A stretch of 33,854 nucleotides of DNA. It comes from Oscillibacter sp. GTDB taxonomy: Bacteria; Bacillota; Clostridia; Oscillospirales; Oscillospiraceae. A program made the translations under genes and the position numbers. The notes under the pieces are model-generated. The model had not been told where the DNA came from. It did not search any database and was given only the letters and a program-made list of their open reading frames with translations. Where the stretch lies: assembly GCA_022791875.1 (NCBI GenBank), contig JAAVZX010000035.1, positions 1 through 33,854 of the forward strand. Reading direction: 5' to 3'. Shown here piece after piece: positions 7,261 through 14,353 of the stretch. The number at the start of each line of letters is the position of its first letter. The first letter of the stretch is position 1.

Positions 7261-8007
7261 ATGCAAGACAATTCCGCCCGTATCGACGTCCTGGGCATCG
7301 GCTTCGACAGCCTCACCATGCAGGAGGCCGTAGACCGCGCCCTGGCCCTTCTCGACGAACCCGGCGCGCACCGCGTCGTGACTCCCAATCCCGAAATTGT
7401 CGAGGTCTGCCGCGAAAACCTGGCCGCACGCCACGCGGTCAAATCCGCCGGCCTCGTCCTCCCCGACGGCATCGGCGTCATCAAGGGCGCGGCCATGCTG
7501 GGCACACCCCTGAAAGAAAAAGTGCCCGGCATTGAATTCGCCGCCCAGCTCATGGGAAAAATGGCAGAGTCCGGACGCTCCCTCTACCTCCTGGGCAGCA
7601 AGCCCGGCGTTGCCCGGACCGCCGGAAACCGCCTCTCCGCCCAGTACCCCGGCCTCCGCATCGCCGGAACCCACGACGGCTACTTCCAGGACGACGCCCC
7701 CGTCGTCGAGGAAATCCGCCAAAGTGGGGCCGACGTGGTCTTCGTCTGCCTGGGCGCACCCAAGCAGGAGCTGTGGATGGCCAAACACGGCGAGGCCACC
7801 GGCGCGAAGCTGCTCTGCGGCCTGGGCGGAAGCCTGGACGTCTTTGCCGGGACCGTGGAGCGGGCGCCAAAGTTCTGGCGGGAGCATAATCTGGAATGGT
7901 TCTACCGCCTCTGCAAGGAGCCCCGGCGGGCGGGCCGCATGATGAAGCTGCCCCTGTTTCTGGTGCATGTCCAACAGGAGAAAAGACGGAAATGCAGGGA
8001 AAATTGA
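7261..8007 (+). CDS. tagA: WecG/TagA/CpsF-family glycosyltransferase
   Basis: This 248-aa enzyme belongs to the family that transfers N-acetylmannosamine or a related aminosugar onto lipid-linked GlcNAc in teichoic acid or surface-polysaccharide synthesis at the inner membrane face. Diagnostic pieces are VVTPNPEIVEV, LPDGIGVIKGA, the nucleotide-sugar region YLLGSKPGVA and VCLGAPKQELWM. The basic tail LFLVHVQQEKRRKCREN fits membrane association. ATG 7261 follows an AGGAG site. Gene symbol is given by family; the exact sugar is not shown. It overlaps the next gene by 16 bases. No other wall-polymer genes are adjacent. Confidence 0.88.
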   Translation: MQDNSARIDVLGIGFDSLTMQEAVDRALALLDEPGAHRVVTPNPEIVEVCRENLAARHAVKSAGLVLPDGIGVIKGAAMLGTPLKEKVPGIEFAAQLMGKMAESGRSLYLLGSKPGVARTAGNRLSAQYPGLRIAGTHDGYFQDDAPVVEEIRQSGADVVFVCLGAPKQELWMAKHGEATGAKLLCGLGGSLDVFAGTVERAPKFWREHNLEWFYRLCKEPRRAGRMMKLPLFLVHVQQEKRRKCREN

Positions 8008-8660
8008 TTGTAATCGAGGGCACGGACGGCTCCGGCAAGGCCACCCAGGCCAAGATGCTCCTCCACGCCCTGGAGGCCAGGGGCCTGTCCTGCCGTGAGA
8101 TAGACTTCCCCCGCTACGGGAACCCCTTCGCCGAGCCCGCGAACCTCTACCTCCACGGCGCGCTGGGCAGCAGACCCGGCGACGTAAACGCCTACGCCGC
8201 CTCCACCCTCTTTGCGGTGGACCGCTTCGCCTCCTACAAGGAGGACTGGGGCGCGTTCTACGAGTCCGGCGGCATCATCGTCGCGAACCGCTACACCACC
8301 TCCAACGCCGTCCACCAGTCCTCGAAGCTCCCGGCGGCGGAACGCCCGGAGTACGTGGAATGGCTCTTTTCCTTCGAGTACGGCCGCTTAGGGCTTCCAA
8401 AACCGGACCTGGTGGTCTACTTGGACATGCCCACAGAGGTATCCCGCCAGATGCGCCGCCTCCGGGAGGAAGTCACCGGCTCCCAGGCCGACATTCACGA
8501 GCAGGACGACAGCTATCAGCGCCAATGCCGCGAAGCCGCCGCCGAGATTGCCAGACGCTACAACTGGCAGGTCATCGCCTGCGCCTCCGACACAACCGTC
8601 CGCACTCCCGAGGACATTCACGCGCAGGTCCTATCGATTGTTGCTGACATTCTAGCTTAG
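7992..8660 (+). CDS. tmk: Thymidylate kinase family protein
   Basis: The 222-aa protein phosphorylates dTMP to dTDP if the family assignment holds. The P-loop EGTDGSGKATQ at residues 9-19 is close to the tmk signature, but the usual GKTTQ is GKATQ here. DRFASYKED and the NRYTTSNAVHQ segment correspond to the thymidine-binding DRY region. The LID-like region near REEVTGSQADIHEQDD is longer and less arginine-rich than in E. coli Tmk, so this is a divergent subgroup and might favour another deoxynucleotide. ATG 7992 follows AGGAG by 11 bases and lies inside the end of tagA, so translation is likely coupled. Confidence 0.85.
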   Translation: MQGKLIVIEGTDGSGKATQAKMLLHALEARGLSCREIDFPRYGNPFAEPANLYLHGALGSRPGDVNAYAASTLFAVDRFASYKEDWGAFYESGGIIVANRYTTSNAVHQSSKLPAAERPEYVEWLFSFEYGRLGLPKPDLVVYLDMPTEVSRQMRRLREEVTGSQADIHEQDDSYQRQCREAAAEIARRYNWQVIACASDTTVRTPEDIHAQVLSIVADILA

Positions 8661-8662
8661 GC

Positions 8663-8760
8663 CGATCTGGCGGGGTCCAGGGGAAAACGTTTCCCCTGGC
8701 AGGGTCCAGGGGCAGCGCCCCTGGCGGGTCCAGGGCAGAGCCCTGGCCGCCGGAGGCCGC
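8663..8760 (-). repeat. Modular hairpin array B (inverted, GATCTGGC tail)
   Basis: Read on the plus strand it opens with GATCTGGCGGGGTCC, the inverse of the tail of arrays D and G, then has hairpins at 8677-8699 (stem around AAAACGTTT), 8706-8724 (CCAGGGGC-AGC-GCCCCTGG) and 8730-8746 (CCAGGGC-AGA-GCCCTGG), and ends in CCGCCGGAGGC. The linkers GGCGGGTC and GGCAGGGTC are nearly constant. It fills the gap between two converging genes but has no T run. Confidence 0.85.
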
Positions 8761-8768
8761 CTGCGATT

Positions 8769-8969
8769 TCAGCAGCACCCGCAATCGTTGTTGCAGCCGC
8801 AGTTGCAGTTGTTCCCGCCGCCGCAGTTGTTTCCGCCGCAGTTGCAGCAGCAGCAACAGCAGCCGTTGGAGCTGCCGCCCCAGCTGCCGCCGCAGCAGCA
8901 GAAGAGCAGGATCAGGATGATGATCAGCCACAGGCAGGAACCCTCGCCGTTTCCGTTGTTAAAGCACAT
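8769..8969 (-). CDS. Cys-rich single-membrane-segment miniprotein
   Basis: This 66-aa protein has one hydrophobic segment (CLWLIIILILLFCCC, about residues 12-26) followed by a low-complexity tail of Cys, Gly and Asn; 19 of 66 residues are Cys. The start ATG 8969 has a GAGGAG site seven bases away. Comparable short proteins in Clostridia are often labelled chorion-class high-cysteine protein, a name based only on composition. The tail could bind metal or crosslink at the cell surface; function is unknown. The Cys-rich tail is encoded by repeats of GCAGCN and CCGCCG type, so length may vary between strains. Confidence 0.75.
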   Translation of the reverse strand: MCFNNGNGEGSCLWLIIILILLFCCCGGSWGGSSNGCCCCCCNCGGNNCGGGNNCNCGCNNDCGCC

Positions 8970-9082
8970 ATGTCAGTTCTCCTCTCGTTGGTTTGATTTA
9001 TTCTATGCGCTTCGCTTTCTTCTGGAGCCTGGCCTTTTTTCAAATTCGCTTCGCTCTTTGCAATACAAGGAGGTTTTTTCTC

Positions 9083-10243
9083 ATGGCCGACCATAAACAC
9101 GGCGACACCACGGGCTGGGACGCGTCCCAGGTCCGCAGGGCTCAGCCACCTCAACAGCAGCGGAGACGGCGGCGCAGGCGCGCCAGTCCCCTCGCCGTCA
9201 TTCTCAAACTCATTCTCCACATCCTCTTCGTCCTCCTCGTCTCCGCCCTTCTCTCCGGCATCGGCTGGCTCCTCTTCTCCGACTTCTGCGCCTTCAACCG
9301 CCCCGACACCGAAGTCACCATCGAAGTCGACGCCGAAGACACCGTGCAGACCATCTCCGAAAAGCTCAAAGAGGCGGGCCTCATCGACTACCCCTGGTTC
9401 TTCCGCCTCTACGCGGGCTTCTCCCACGCCGAGGACAAAATCGGCCTGGGGTCCTATACCCTCACCAGCGACATGGACTACCACGCCCTCATCTCCGGAA
9501 TGCGCAGCACCGCGGGCAACATGAACACCGACACCGTCCGCGTCACCATCCCCGAGGGCTACACCGTCTCCCAGACCATCGCCCTGCTGGCCAAAAACAA
9601 GGTCAACACCCAGTCCGCCCTCATGGAAGCCGCCAAAACCGCCGACTTCGACTTCTCCTTCATCGACAACGAATCCGAGGACGCCAGCCGCCTGGAGGGC
9701 TACCTCTTCCCCGACACCTACGAGTTCTACGTCAACGAGAACCCCGCCAGCGCCCTCAAGCGCCTCATCACCAACTTCAACAGCAAGCTGGACGATGAGC
9801 TTCTCGCCCAGGCCGAGGAGCGGGGCTACGGACTCCACGACATCATCACCATCGCCTCCCTCATCGAAAAGGAAACCGACGGCACCGATCAGGCCCGCAT
9901 CGCCTCCGTCATCTACAACCGCCTGGAGGGCCCCGGCGACAAGGCGGGCACCTACGGGATGCTTCAGGTGGACGCCTCCCTGCTCTACGCCCTCCCGGAG
10001 CACCAGGGTCCCATCACCCAGGCCGACATGCAGACCGACTCCCCCTACAACCTCTATAAAAACGCCGGCCTGCCCCCCACCCCCATCGCCAACCCCGGCA
10101 TGGCCGCCATCAACGCCGCCCTGGAGCCGGAAATCACCGACTACTACTATTACGCCCTGGGCAAGGAGATGCAGCACCACTTCTTCACCAACTACCAGGA
10201 CCACCTGAACTTCATCAACAGCGCCGACTACTACGCCAACTGA
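9083..10243 (+). CDS. mltG: Endolytic murein transglycosylase MltG
   Basis: The 386-aa enzyme cuts nascent peptidoglycan glycan strands, setting their length and helping close elongation or division sites. It has a cytoplasmic Arg-rich head (residues 1-36, nine Arg in a row region), one membrane segment (about 37-66), a LysM-like domain (about 75-150) and the YceG catalytic domain with the active Glu at 262 in TIASLIEKET, followed by IASVIYNRL and NPGMAAINAAL. ATG 9083 follows AAGGAGG by nine bases. A U32-family gene follows 46 bases later, an arrangement also found in Bacillus subtilis (yrrL near yrrN/yrrO). Confidence 0.95.
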   Translation: MADHKHGDTTGWDASQVRRAQPPQQQRRRRRRRASPLAVILKLILHILFVLLVSALLSGIGWLLFSDFCAFNRPDTEVTIEVDAEDTVQTISEKLKEAGLIDYPWFFRLYAGFSHAEDKIGLGSYTLTSDMDYHALISGMRSTAGNMNTDTVRVTIPEGYTVSQTIALLAKNKVNTQSALMEAAKTADFDFSFIDNESEDASRLEGYLFPDTYEFYVNENPASALKRLITNFNSKLDDELLAQAEERGYGLHDIITIASLIEKETDGTDQARIASVIYNRLEGPGDKAGTYGMLQVDASLLYALPEHQGPITQADMQTDSPYNLYKNAGLPPTPIANPGMAAINAALEPEITDYYYYALGKEMQHHFFTNYQDHLNFINSADYYAN

Positions 10244-10289
10244 GGGCGGACGCATCCGTCCGCGCCTCTGAAAGGAGGACGTTCATCCC

Positions 10290-11513
10290 ATGCCCGAGAA
10301 ACGGAAAAAGCCGGAGCTCCTGGCCCCCGCCGGAGATCCGGAGCGCCTGCGGATGGCGGTGCTCTACGGCGCGGACGCGGTGTATCTGGCGGGGGACGCC
10401 TTCGGAATGCGGGCCTTCGTGGGCAACTTCTCCCCGGAGGCCCTTCGGGAGGCCGTGGCCTTCGCCCACGCCCACGGCGTCCGGGTCCACTGCACCGTGA
10501 ACACCATGCCCCGCAACGGCGAGGCGGAGCGCCTTCCCGCCCATCTGGAGCTGCTGGAGGACGCGGGGGTGGACGCGGTGATTGTGGCCGACCTGGGGGC
10601 CTTCGCCCTGGCGGGGCGGCACGCGCCCCACGTGGAGCGCCACGTGTCCACCCAGGCGGGGGTCACGAACTACGAGGCCGCACGGGCCTGGCATGACCTG
10701 GGGGCGAAGCGGGTCATTCTGGCCCGGGAGCTGAGCCTGGAGGAAATCCGCACCATCCGGGACAGGACCCCCGCCTCCCTGGAATTGGAGGTCTTCGTCC
10801 ACGGGGCCATGTGCGTCAGCTACTCCGGGCGCTGCCTCCTGAGCAACTACATGACGGGGCGGGACTCCAGCCGCGGAGCCTGCGCCCAGCCCTGCCGCTA
10901 CAAGTACGCCCTCATGGAGGAAAAGCGCCCCGGCGAATACTTCCCTATCGACGAGGACGAAAACGGAAGCTACATCATGAATTCCCGGGACATGTGCATG
11001 ATCGACCACCTGGGGGACCTGCTGGACCTGGACAGCCTGAAAATCGAGGGCCGCGCCAAGTCCGCCTACTACGCCGCCATTGTGACCGGGGCCTACCGCC
11101 ACTGCCTGGACGCCGCGGCGGCGGGTCTCCCCGCCGATCCCGTCTGGCGGGACGAGGTGGAGCACGTGAGCCACCGGCCCTACTCCACCGGCTTTTTCTA
11201 CGGACCGCCAGGACAGTATTACGAGGATTCCCGCTACCTGCGGGAGTGGCAGGTCGCCGCCGTGGTGACGGACTGCGGGGCGGACGGTCTGGCCCTGTGC
11301 TCCCTGCGGAACAAGTTCCGCGCCGGGGACACGGTAGAGCTGGTGGGGCCGGGACTGCGGCCCTTTGCGGTCACGGCGCCGGAGATGCGGGACGCGGACG
11401 GGCTTCCCCTGCTGGAGCCGCGGACGCCGCAGTCGGTGTTTTATATGCCCCTTCCCTGCCGGGTGCCGCCCTGGACGCTGGTGCGGCGGGCGGTGGATTT
11501 GTCGGCGAAATGA
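10290..11513 (+). CDS. U32-family protein, probable tRNA U34 hydroxylation protein
   Basis: This 407-aa protein belongs to peptidase family U32, whose characterised bacterial members (TrhP/YegQ, and RlhA) act in prephenate-dependent hydroxylation of RNA rather than as proteases. TrhP makes 5-hydroxyuridine at position 34 of tRNA. The family signature EVFVHGAMCVSYSGRCLLS is intact and further Cys follow in RGACAQPCRYKY, consistent with an iron-sulfur cluster. The start PELLAPAGDPERL is typical. ATG 10290 has an AGGAGG site. Location after mltG matches Bacillus, where trhP genes follow mltG; the methyltransferase trmR that lies between them there is absent. A hairpin terminator follows. Confidence 0.88.
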   Translation: MPEKRKKPELLAPAGDPERLRMAVLYGADAVYLAGDAFGMRAFVGNFSPEALREAVAFAHAHGVRVHCTVNTMPRNGEAERLPAHLELLEDAGVDAVIVADLGAFALAGRHAPHVERHVSTQAGVTNYEAARAWHDLGAKRVILARELSLEEIRTIRDRTPASLELEVFVHGAMCVSYSGRCLLSNYMTGRDSSRGACAQPCRYKYALMEEKRPGEYFPIDEDENGSYIMNSRDMCMIDHLGDLLDLDSLKIEGRAKSAYYAAIVTGAYRHCLDAAAAGLPADPVWRDEVEHVSHRPYSTGFFYGPPGQYYEDSRYLREWQVAAVVTDCGADGLALCSLRNKFRAGDTVELVGPGLRPFAVTAPEMRDADGLPLLEPRTPQSVFYMPLPCRVPPWTLVRRAVDLSAK

Positions 11514-11518
11514 AAAGT

Positions 11519-11552
11519 GCCTGCCATGATGATGTTCATGGCAGGCTTTTTT
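11519..11552 (+). terminator. Rho-independent terminator after the U32 gene
   Basis: GCCTGCCATGA (11519-11529) and TCATGGCAGGC (11536-11546) form a perfect 11-bp stem around six bases, followed by six T. Confidence 0.93.
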
Positions 11553-11572
11553 CTGTTTTACGGGGGGATTGC

Positions 11573-11637
11573 GTAATCGCTGGGGCTTTGCCCCAGACCC
11601 CACCGCCCTTTGAAAAGGGCGGCCCTAAACTTTTATC
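11573..11637 (+). repeat. Modular hairpin array C (CTAAACTTT tail)
   Basis: The block begins TAATCGCTGGGGC, like array G. It holds hairpins CTGGGGC-TTT-GCCCCAG (11580-11596) and CCGCCCTTT-GA-AAAGGGCGG (11603-11622), then the tail CCCTAAACTTTTATC, which recurs at the end of the first hairpin of array H. It sits just upstream of the recombinase gene. Confidence 0.8.
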
Positions 11638-11662
11638 TTTTTTCTGAGGGGGGTTATTCGGG

Positions 11663-12310
11663 ATGTTGGGAAAAATGTATGGCTATGTCCGTGTGTCCAC
11701 CAGGAGCCAGAAGGAGGATCGACAGTTGGCCGCTATGCGGGAGTTCGGCGTGCCGGAGGAGCATATCGTCGTGGAGAAGCAGTCCGGGAAGGACTTCCTG
11801 CGGCCCCAGTACCTGCGGCTGGTCCGCTCCCTGCGCCGGGGGGACGTGCTGGTGGTCAAGAGCATCGACCGCCTGGGCCGCAGCTACACGGAAATTCTGG
11901 AGCAGTGGGCCAGCCTCACCAAGGACCGGGCCGTGGCCATCGTCGTCCTGGACATGCCCCTCCTGGACACCCGCACCGACCGGGACCTCACCGGCCTCCT
12001 GATTGCCGACATCGTCCTCCAGCTCCTGAGCTACGTGGCCCAGACGGAGCGGGAGTTCATCCGGCAGCGGCAGGCCGAGGGCATTGCCGCGGCCAAGGAG
12101 CGGGGCGTGCAGTTCGGGCGGACCCGCATCCCCATGCCGGAGCGCTTTCAGGAGCTGGCGGAGGACTGGCGGCTGGGGCGCGTCACCGCCGTCCAGGCGG
12201 GGAAGGAGCTGGGCATCTCCCGCACCACCTTCCGGACCCGGGCCATGGAGTGGTGCCGGGAGGCGGGCATGGAGGACGCGGGCGGGGCCGCGATAGGGCT
12301 GGGGGGATAA
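11663..12310 (+). CDS. Small serine recombinase (resolvase/invertase type)
   Basis: The 215-aa protein cuts and rejoins DNA at short sites through a serine-DNA link. The catalytic Ser is S12 in YGYVRVSTRSQ. The segments KSIDRLGRSYTEI and ADIVLQLLSYVAQTEREFIRQRQAEGI are the standard catalytic core and long helix, and the C-terminus (about 160-200, VTAVQAGKELGISRTTFRTRAME) is a helix-turn-helix for site binding. Length is normal for resolvases and invertases. ATG 11663 follows GAGGGGGG by nine bases. No transposase, partner gene, or obvious inverted crossover sites flank it; it stands alone between terminators, so its target is unknown. Confidence 0.9.
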   Translation: MLGKMYGYVRVSTRSQKEDRQLAAMREFGVPEEHIVVEKQSGKDFLRPQYLRLVRSLRRGDVLVVKSIDRLGRSYTEILEQWASLTKDRAVAIVVLDMPLLDTRTDRDLTGLLIADIVLQLLSYVAQTEREFIRQRQAEGIAAAKERGVQFGRTRIPMPERFQELAEDWRLGRVTAVQAGKELGISRTTFRTRAMEWCREAGMEDAGGAAIGLGG

Positions 12311-12315
12311 AATGA

Positions 12316-12346
12316 GCAGAGGCCACAAGGGGGATGTGGCCTCTGC
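12316..12346. terminator. Hairpin between convergent recombinase and NlpC/P60 genes
   Basis: GCAGAGGCCACA (12316-12327) and TGTGGCCTCTGC (12335-12346) form a perfect 12-bp stem around seven bases. There is little T on either side, so termination strength is uncertain, but position between converging genes supports the role. Confidence 0.65.
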
Positions 12347-12367
12347 TTGGGGGGACTTAATTATGGA

Positions 12368-13270
12368 TCACAGGCGGATGCCGCCCACGAAGTAGCGGGA
12401 ATAGTAGCCGCTGTACAGGTCGCTGTAGATGACGCCGCCGCTCCTGGGGGAGGAGGAGTGGATCATCTGGCCGCCGCCCACGTAGATGCCTGCGTGGGAG
12501 CAGGCTTTGCCGCGGCTGATGCTGGGGTCGCAGAAGAACACCAGGTCGCCGGGCTGGAGCTCGCTTACGCTGTAGAGCCGAGTGCCCAGGCCGCTCTGCC
12601 ACTGGCTGGTGGCGGAGTGGGGCAGGGAGTAGCCGACCTTGCTGAAAATGTACATGGTAAAGCCGGAGCAGTCAAAGCCGCTGGGGGACGCGCCGCCGTA
12701 GGCGTAGCGGGTGCCCAGGTACTGCTTGGCCAGTTCCACCACGCTGCCCACGGTGGAGTCGCCGGCGGGGGCGGAATTGGTCAGGTTCACGTAGTCGCTG
12801 CGTATGTAGCCCTCGAAGGTGTCGTCCACGGAGACGGTGTACCAGCCCGCCTCCAGGCCCGTGACGGTGACGCCCGCCCCCTCCTCCAGGGAGGTTACGA
12901 CGCCGCCCTCGGTGGATGCGGAATCCCGGACGTTCACGCCGCCGCCGCTGATCCGGCCGTACGTCTCGAAGGGGCCCTCCACCAGGGAGAGGTAGTCGGC
13001 GGAGACGTAGCCGCTCTTTCCGGCGTAGGCCACCTGGTACCAGCCCTCAATGGAGCTGTCCAGGACGGCCACGATCACGTCCTTGTTGAGCTGGGTGACG
13101 ACGGAGCTCTCGGTTGAGGGCTCCGTCCGCATTCTCAGGGCGGCGCCGGTGGTGATGCCGGCGGCCTGGGCCAGGCCCTCCTCCGCGGCGAAGGCGGAGA
13201 CGGTGAGCAGCAACGCGGTGAGCAGGGAAAGGGTCAGAACCTTGGCGGCTTTGCCTGCAAAATATATCAT
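12368..13270 (-). CDS. Secreted NlpC/P60 peptidoglycan hydrolase with two SH3b domains
   Basis: The 300-aa protein carries a signal peptide (residues 1-29, cut near AFAAEE), two bacterial SH3 domains (about 38-97 and 103-164) that bind cell wall, and an NlpC/P60 cysteine peptidase domain (about 172-300). Catalytic residues are C201 in FDCSGF, H259 in SHAGIYVG and probably H271. It should cut the peptide part of peptidoglycan outside the cell, for growth or cell separation. An AAGGAT site precedes ATG 13270. The small gene at 13322-13630 lies 51 bases upstream on the same strand and probably shares its promoter. Confidence 0.93.
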   Translation of the reverse strand: MIYFAGKAAKVLTLSLLTALLLTVSAFAAEEGLAQAAGITTGAALRMRTEPSTESSVVTQLNKDVIVAVLDSSIEGWYQVAYAGKSGYVSADYLSLVEGPFETYGRISGGGVNVRDSASTEGGVVTSLEEGAGVTVTGLEAGWYTVSVDDTFEGYIRSDYVNLTNSAPAGDSTVGSVVELAKQYLGTRYAYGGASPSGFDCSGFTMYIFSKVGYSLPHSATSQWQSGLGTRLYSVSELQPGDLVFFCDPSISRGKACSHAGIYVGGGQMIHSSSPRSGGVIYSDLYSGYYSRYFVGGIRL

Positions 13271-13321
13271 GGGGAAAACATCCTTTCAGTATCTTTTGTA
13301 AAAAGGCTTGGAAAGGGTGTG

Positions 13322-13630
13322 CTATTTCTCCTTGCCTGACAGCGCGCGGTTCAGCCAGACCTCCGCCAGATCCATGGCGGCGTAGAGGCTGTCCTTCTCG
13401 CTCTTCCTCACGACCCGGTCCCGGGACTTCAAATCCGGGTCCGTCAGCTGCAATTGGATGGAGACCTTGGTGGCCAGGTCCAGATCCTGTACCTTTTTGG
13501 TGTCCAGCACCTGCATCATGATGATATATTTTTCTGCCATCGTTCCGTAATAGATCAGGTTGCCGGCTCTGCGGAGCGGATGGCCCTTGTACATAAGGCC
13601 CTCGGTTTTACTGTTTTTGTTACCAGCCAT
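13322..13630 (-). CDS. Conserved-looking 102-aa protein of unknown function
   Basis: I do not recognise a characterised family. ATG 13630 is chosen because AGGAGGGG lies seven bases upstream; a longer frame upstream crosses the promoter and is rejected. The product begins MAGNKNSKTEGLMYKGHPLRR and contains a hydrophobic YIIMMQVLDTK strand, KVSIQLQLTDPDL and an amphipathic C-terminal helix; it is soluble with no signal peptide. It appears to be the first gene of a two-gene unit with the NlpC/P60 hydrolase, so a role linked to the envelope is possible but only inferred. Confidence 0.8.
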   Translation of the reverse strand: MAGNKNSKTEGLMYKGHPLRRAGNLIYYGTMAEKYIIMMQVLDTKKVQDLDLATKVSIQLQLTDPDLKSRDRVVRKSEKDSLYAAMDLAEVWLNRALSGKEK

Positions 13631-13658
13631 GAAACCCCTCCTCTGAATTTGTAACCAA

Positions 13659-13687
13659 ATTGTAACACTTCTTTTCCGCTTTGTCAA
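13659..13687 (-). promoter_or_regulatory. Strong promoter with TTGTAAC direct repeats
   Basis: Read leftward, TTGACA (13687-13682) and TACAAT (13664-13659) are 17 bases apart, a near-consensus promoter for the small gene at 13322-13630. TTTGTAAC (13648-13655) and ATTGTAAC (13659-13666) repeat with an 11-base period across the -10 box, which could be a repressor site on one face of the helix. Confidence 0.8.
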
Positions 13688-13753
13688 CATCCTGACACCA
13701 TTTTTTTTACAAAAATACAAACTTCTTTCCCATGCGCCCGTAAAAAACGGCAA

Positions 13754-13813
13754 AAAATCCCGGAGCCCAGCTCCGCCGCGCCCTTCGCGCCGCAGGCCCG
13801 CCTCCGGGATTTT
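13754..13813 (-). terminator. Terminator after ireB
   Basis: AAAATCCCGGAG (13754-13765) pairs with CTCCGGGATTTT (13802-13813); the loop is itself GC-rich and can fold. Read leftward the stem is followed by a T run. Confidence 0.8.
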
Positions 13814-13836
13814 GTTATAAAGTTGTAACTCTTTTG

Positions 13837-14082
13837 TTACTGCCCCAGATACTTCCGCACCAACACCTGGAGCAGCTCGTCACGGTCGATCTTCCGGATC
13901 AGCGTCCGGGCGTTGTTGTGGTTCGTGATATAAGTGGGGTCCTCGGACAGGATATAGCCCACGATCTGATTGATGGGATTGTATCCCTTTTCCTCCAGCG
14001 CCTGGTAAACCGCCGTAAGAATCTGATGAATCTCCGCGTCCTTCTCCATCGCTAGACTGAACTTCCTTGTGAAATCGTCCAT
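13837..14082 (-). CDS. ireB: IreB-family regulatory phosphoprotein
   Basis: The 81-aa protein belongs to the IreB (formerly UPF0297) family, small dimeric proteins phosphorylated on Thr by the PASTA kinase IreK in Enterococcus, where they affect cephalosporin resistance. The family sequence is recognisable in [23 protein letters not shown] and [23 protein letters not shown]. Length is normal. ATG 14082 follows an AAAGGGGG site. In many Firmicutes ireB is followed by ruvX and a DUF1292 gene; here a terminator follows directly and it stands alone. Its transcript has a leader of about 195 bases that contains hairpin array D. Confidence 0.93.
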   Translation of the reverse strand: MDDFTRKFSLAMEKDAEIHQILTAVYQALEEKGYNPINQIVGYILSEDPTYITNHNNARTLIRKIDRDELLQVLVRKYLGQ

Positions 14083-14121
14083 CAGGACACCCCCTTTCTG
14101 AATACCGCACCCGCTGCTGCC

Positions 14122-14237
14122 TGCCAGGCCCCAGGGGCTTTGCTCCTGGACCCCACCAGAGGCTCTGCCTCTGGACTCCGCCAGGGGAAACGGTTTCCCT
14201 GCCAGCCGGGCTTCCGGCCTGGACCCCGCCAGATCGG
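14122..14237 (+). repeat. Modular hairpin array D (GCCAGATC tail) in the ireB leader
   Basis: Four hairpins follow one another: CCAGGGGC-TTT-GCTCCTGG (14131-14149), CCAGAGGC-TCT-GCCTCTGG (14156-14174), a CAGGGGAAAC/GGTTTCCCTG unit (14182-14201) and CCAGCCGG-GCTT-CCGGCCTGG (14202-14222). They end in ACCCCGCCAGATCGG. The last three modules are almost identical in sequence and order to array G. It lies between the ireB promoter and start codon, so it is transcribed in the inverted sense. Confidence 0.87.
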
Positions 14238-14284
14238 ACGGTTAATTGGGCCTGGCTGCTCTTCTGTGAGTCTGACTTCTTATT

Positions 14285-14313
14285 AGTATACTCGCTTTTG
14301 GGGCGGCTGTAAA
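14285..14313 (-). promoter_or_regulatory. Promoter for ireB
   Basis: Read leftward, TTTACA (14313-14308) and TATACT (14290-14285) are 17 bases apart. The start codon is about 200 bases downstream, so the transcript has a long leader. Confidence 0.7.
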
Positions 14314-14353
14314 GAGGTTACAGAGGAAAAGTGTGAAAGATTTTTACTTATGC

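Noticed and set aside
8663..8760. Array B as a rho-independent terminator
   Set aside because: The stems are strong but no T run follows on either strand, and the same modules occur in leaders that must be read through.
9000..10255. A long open frame opposite mltG
   Set aside because: It is low-complexity Gly/Val-rich antisense of a GC-rich gene, with no domain or ribosome site.
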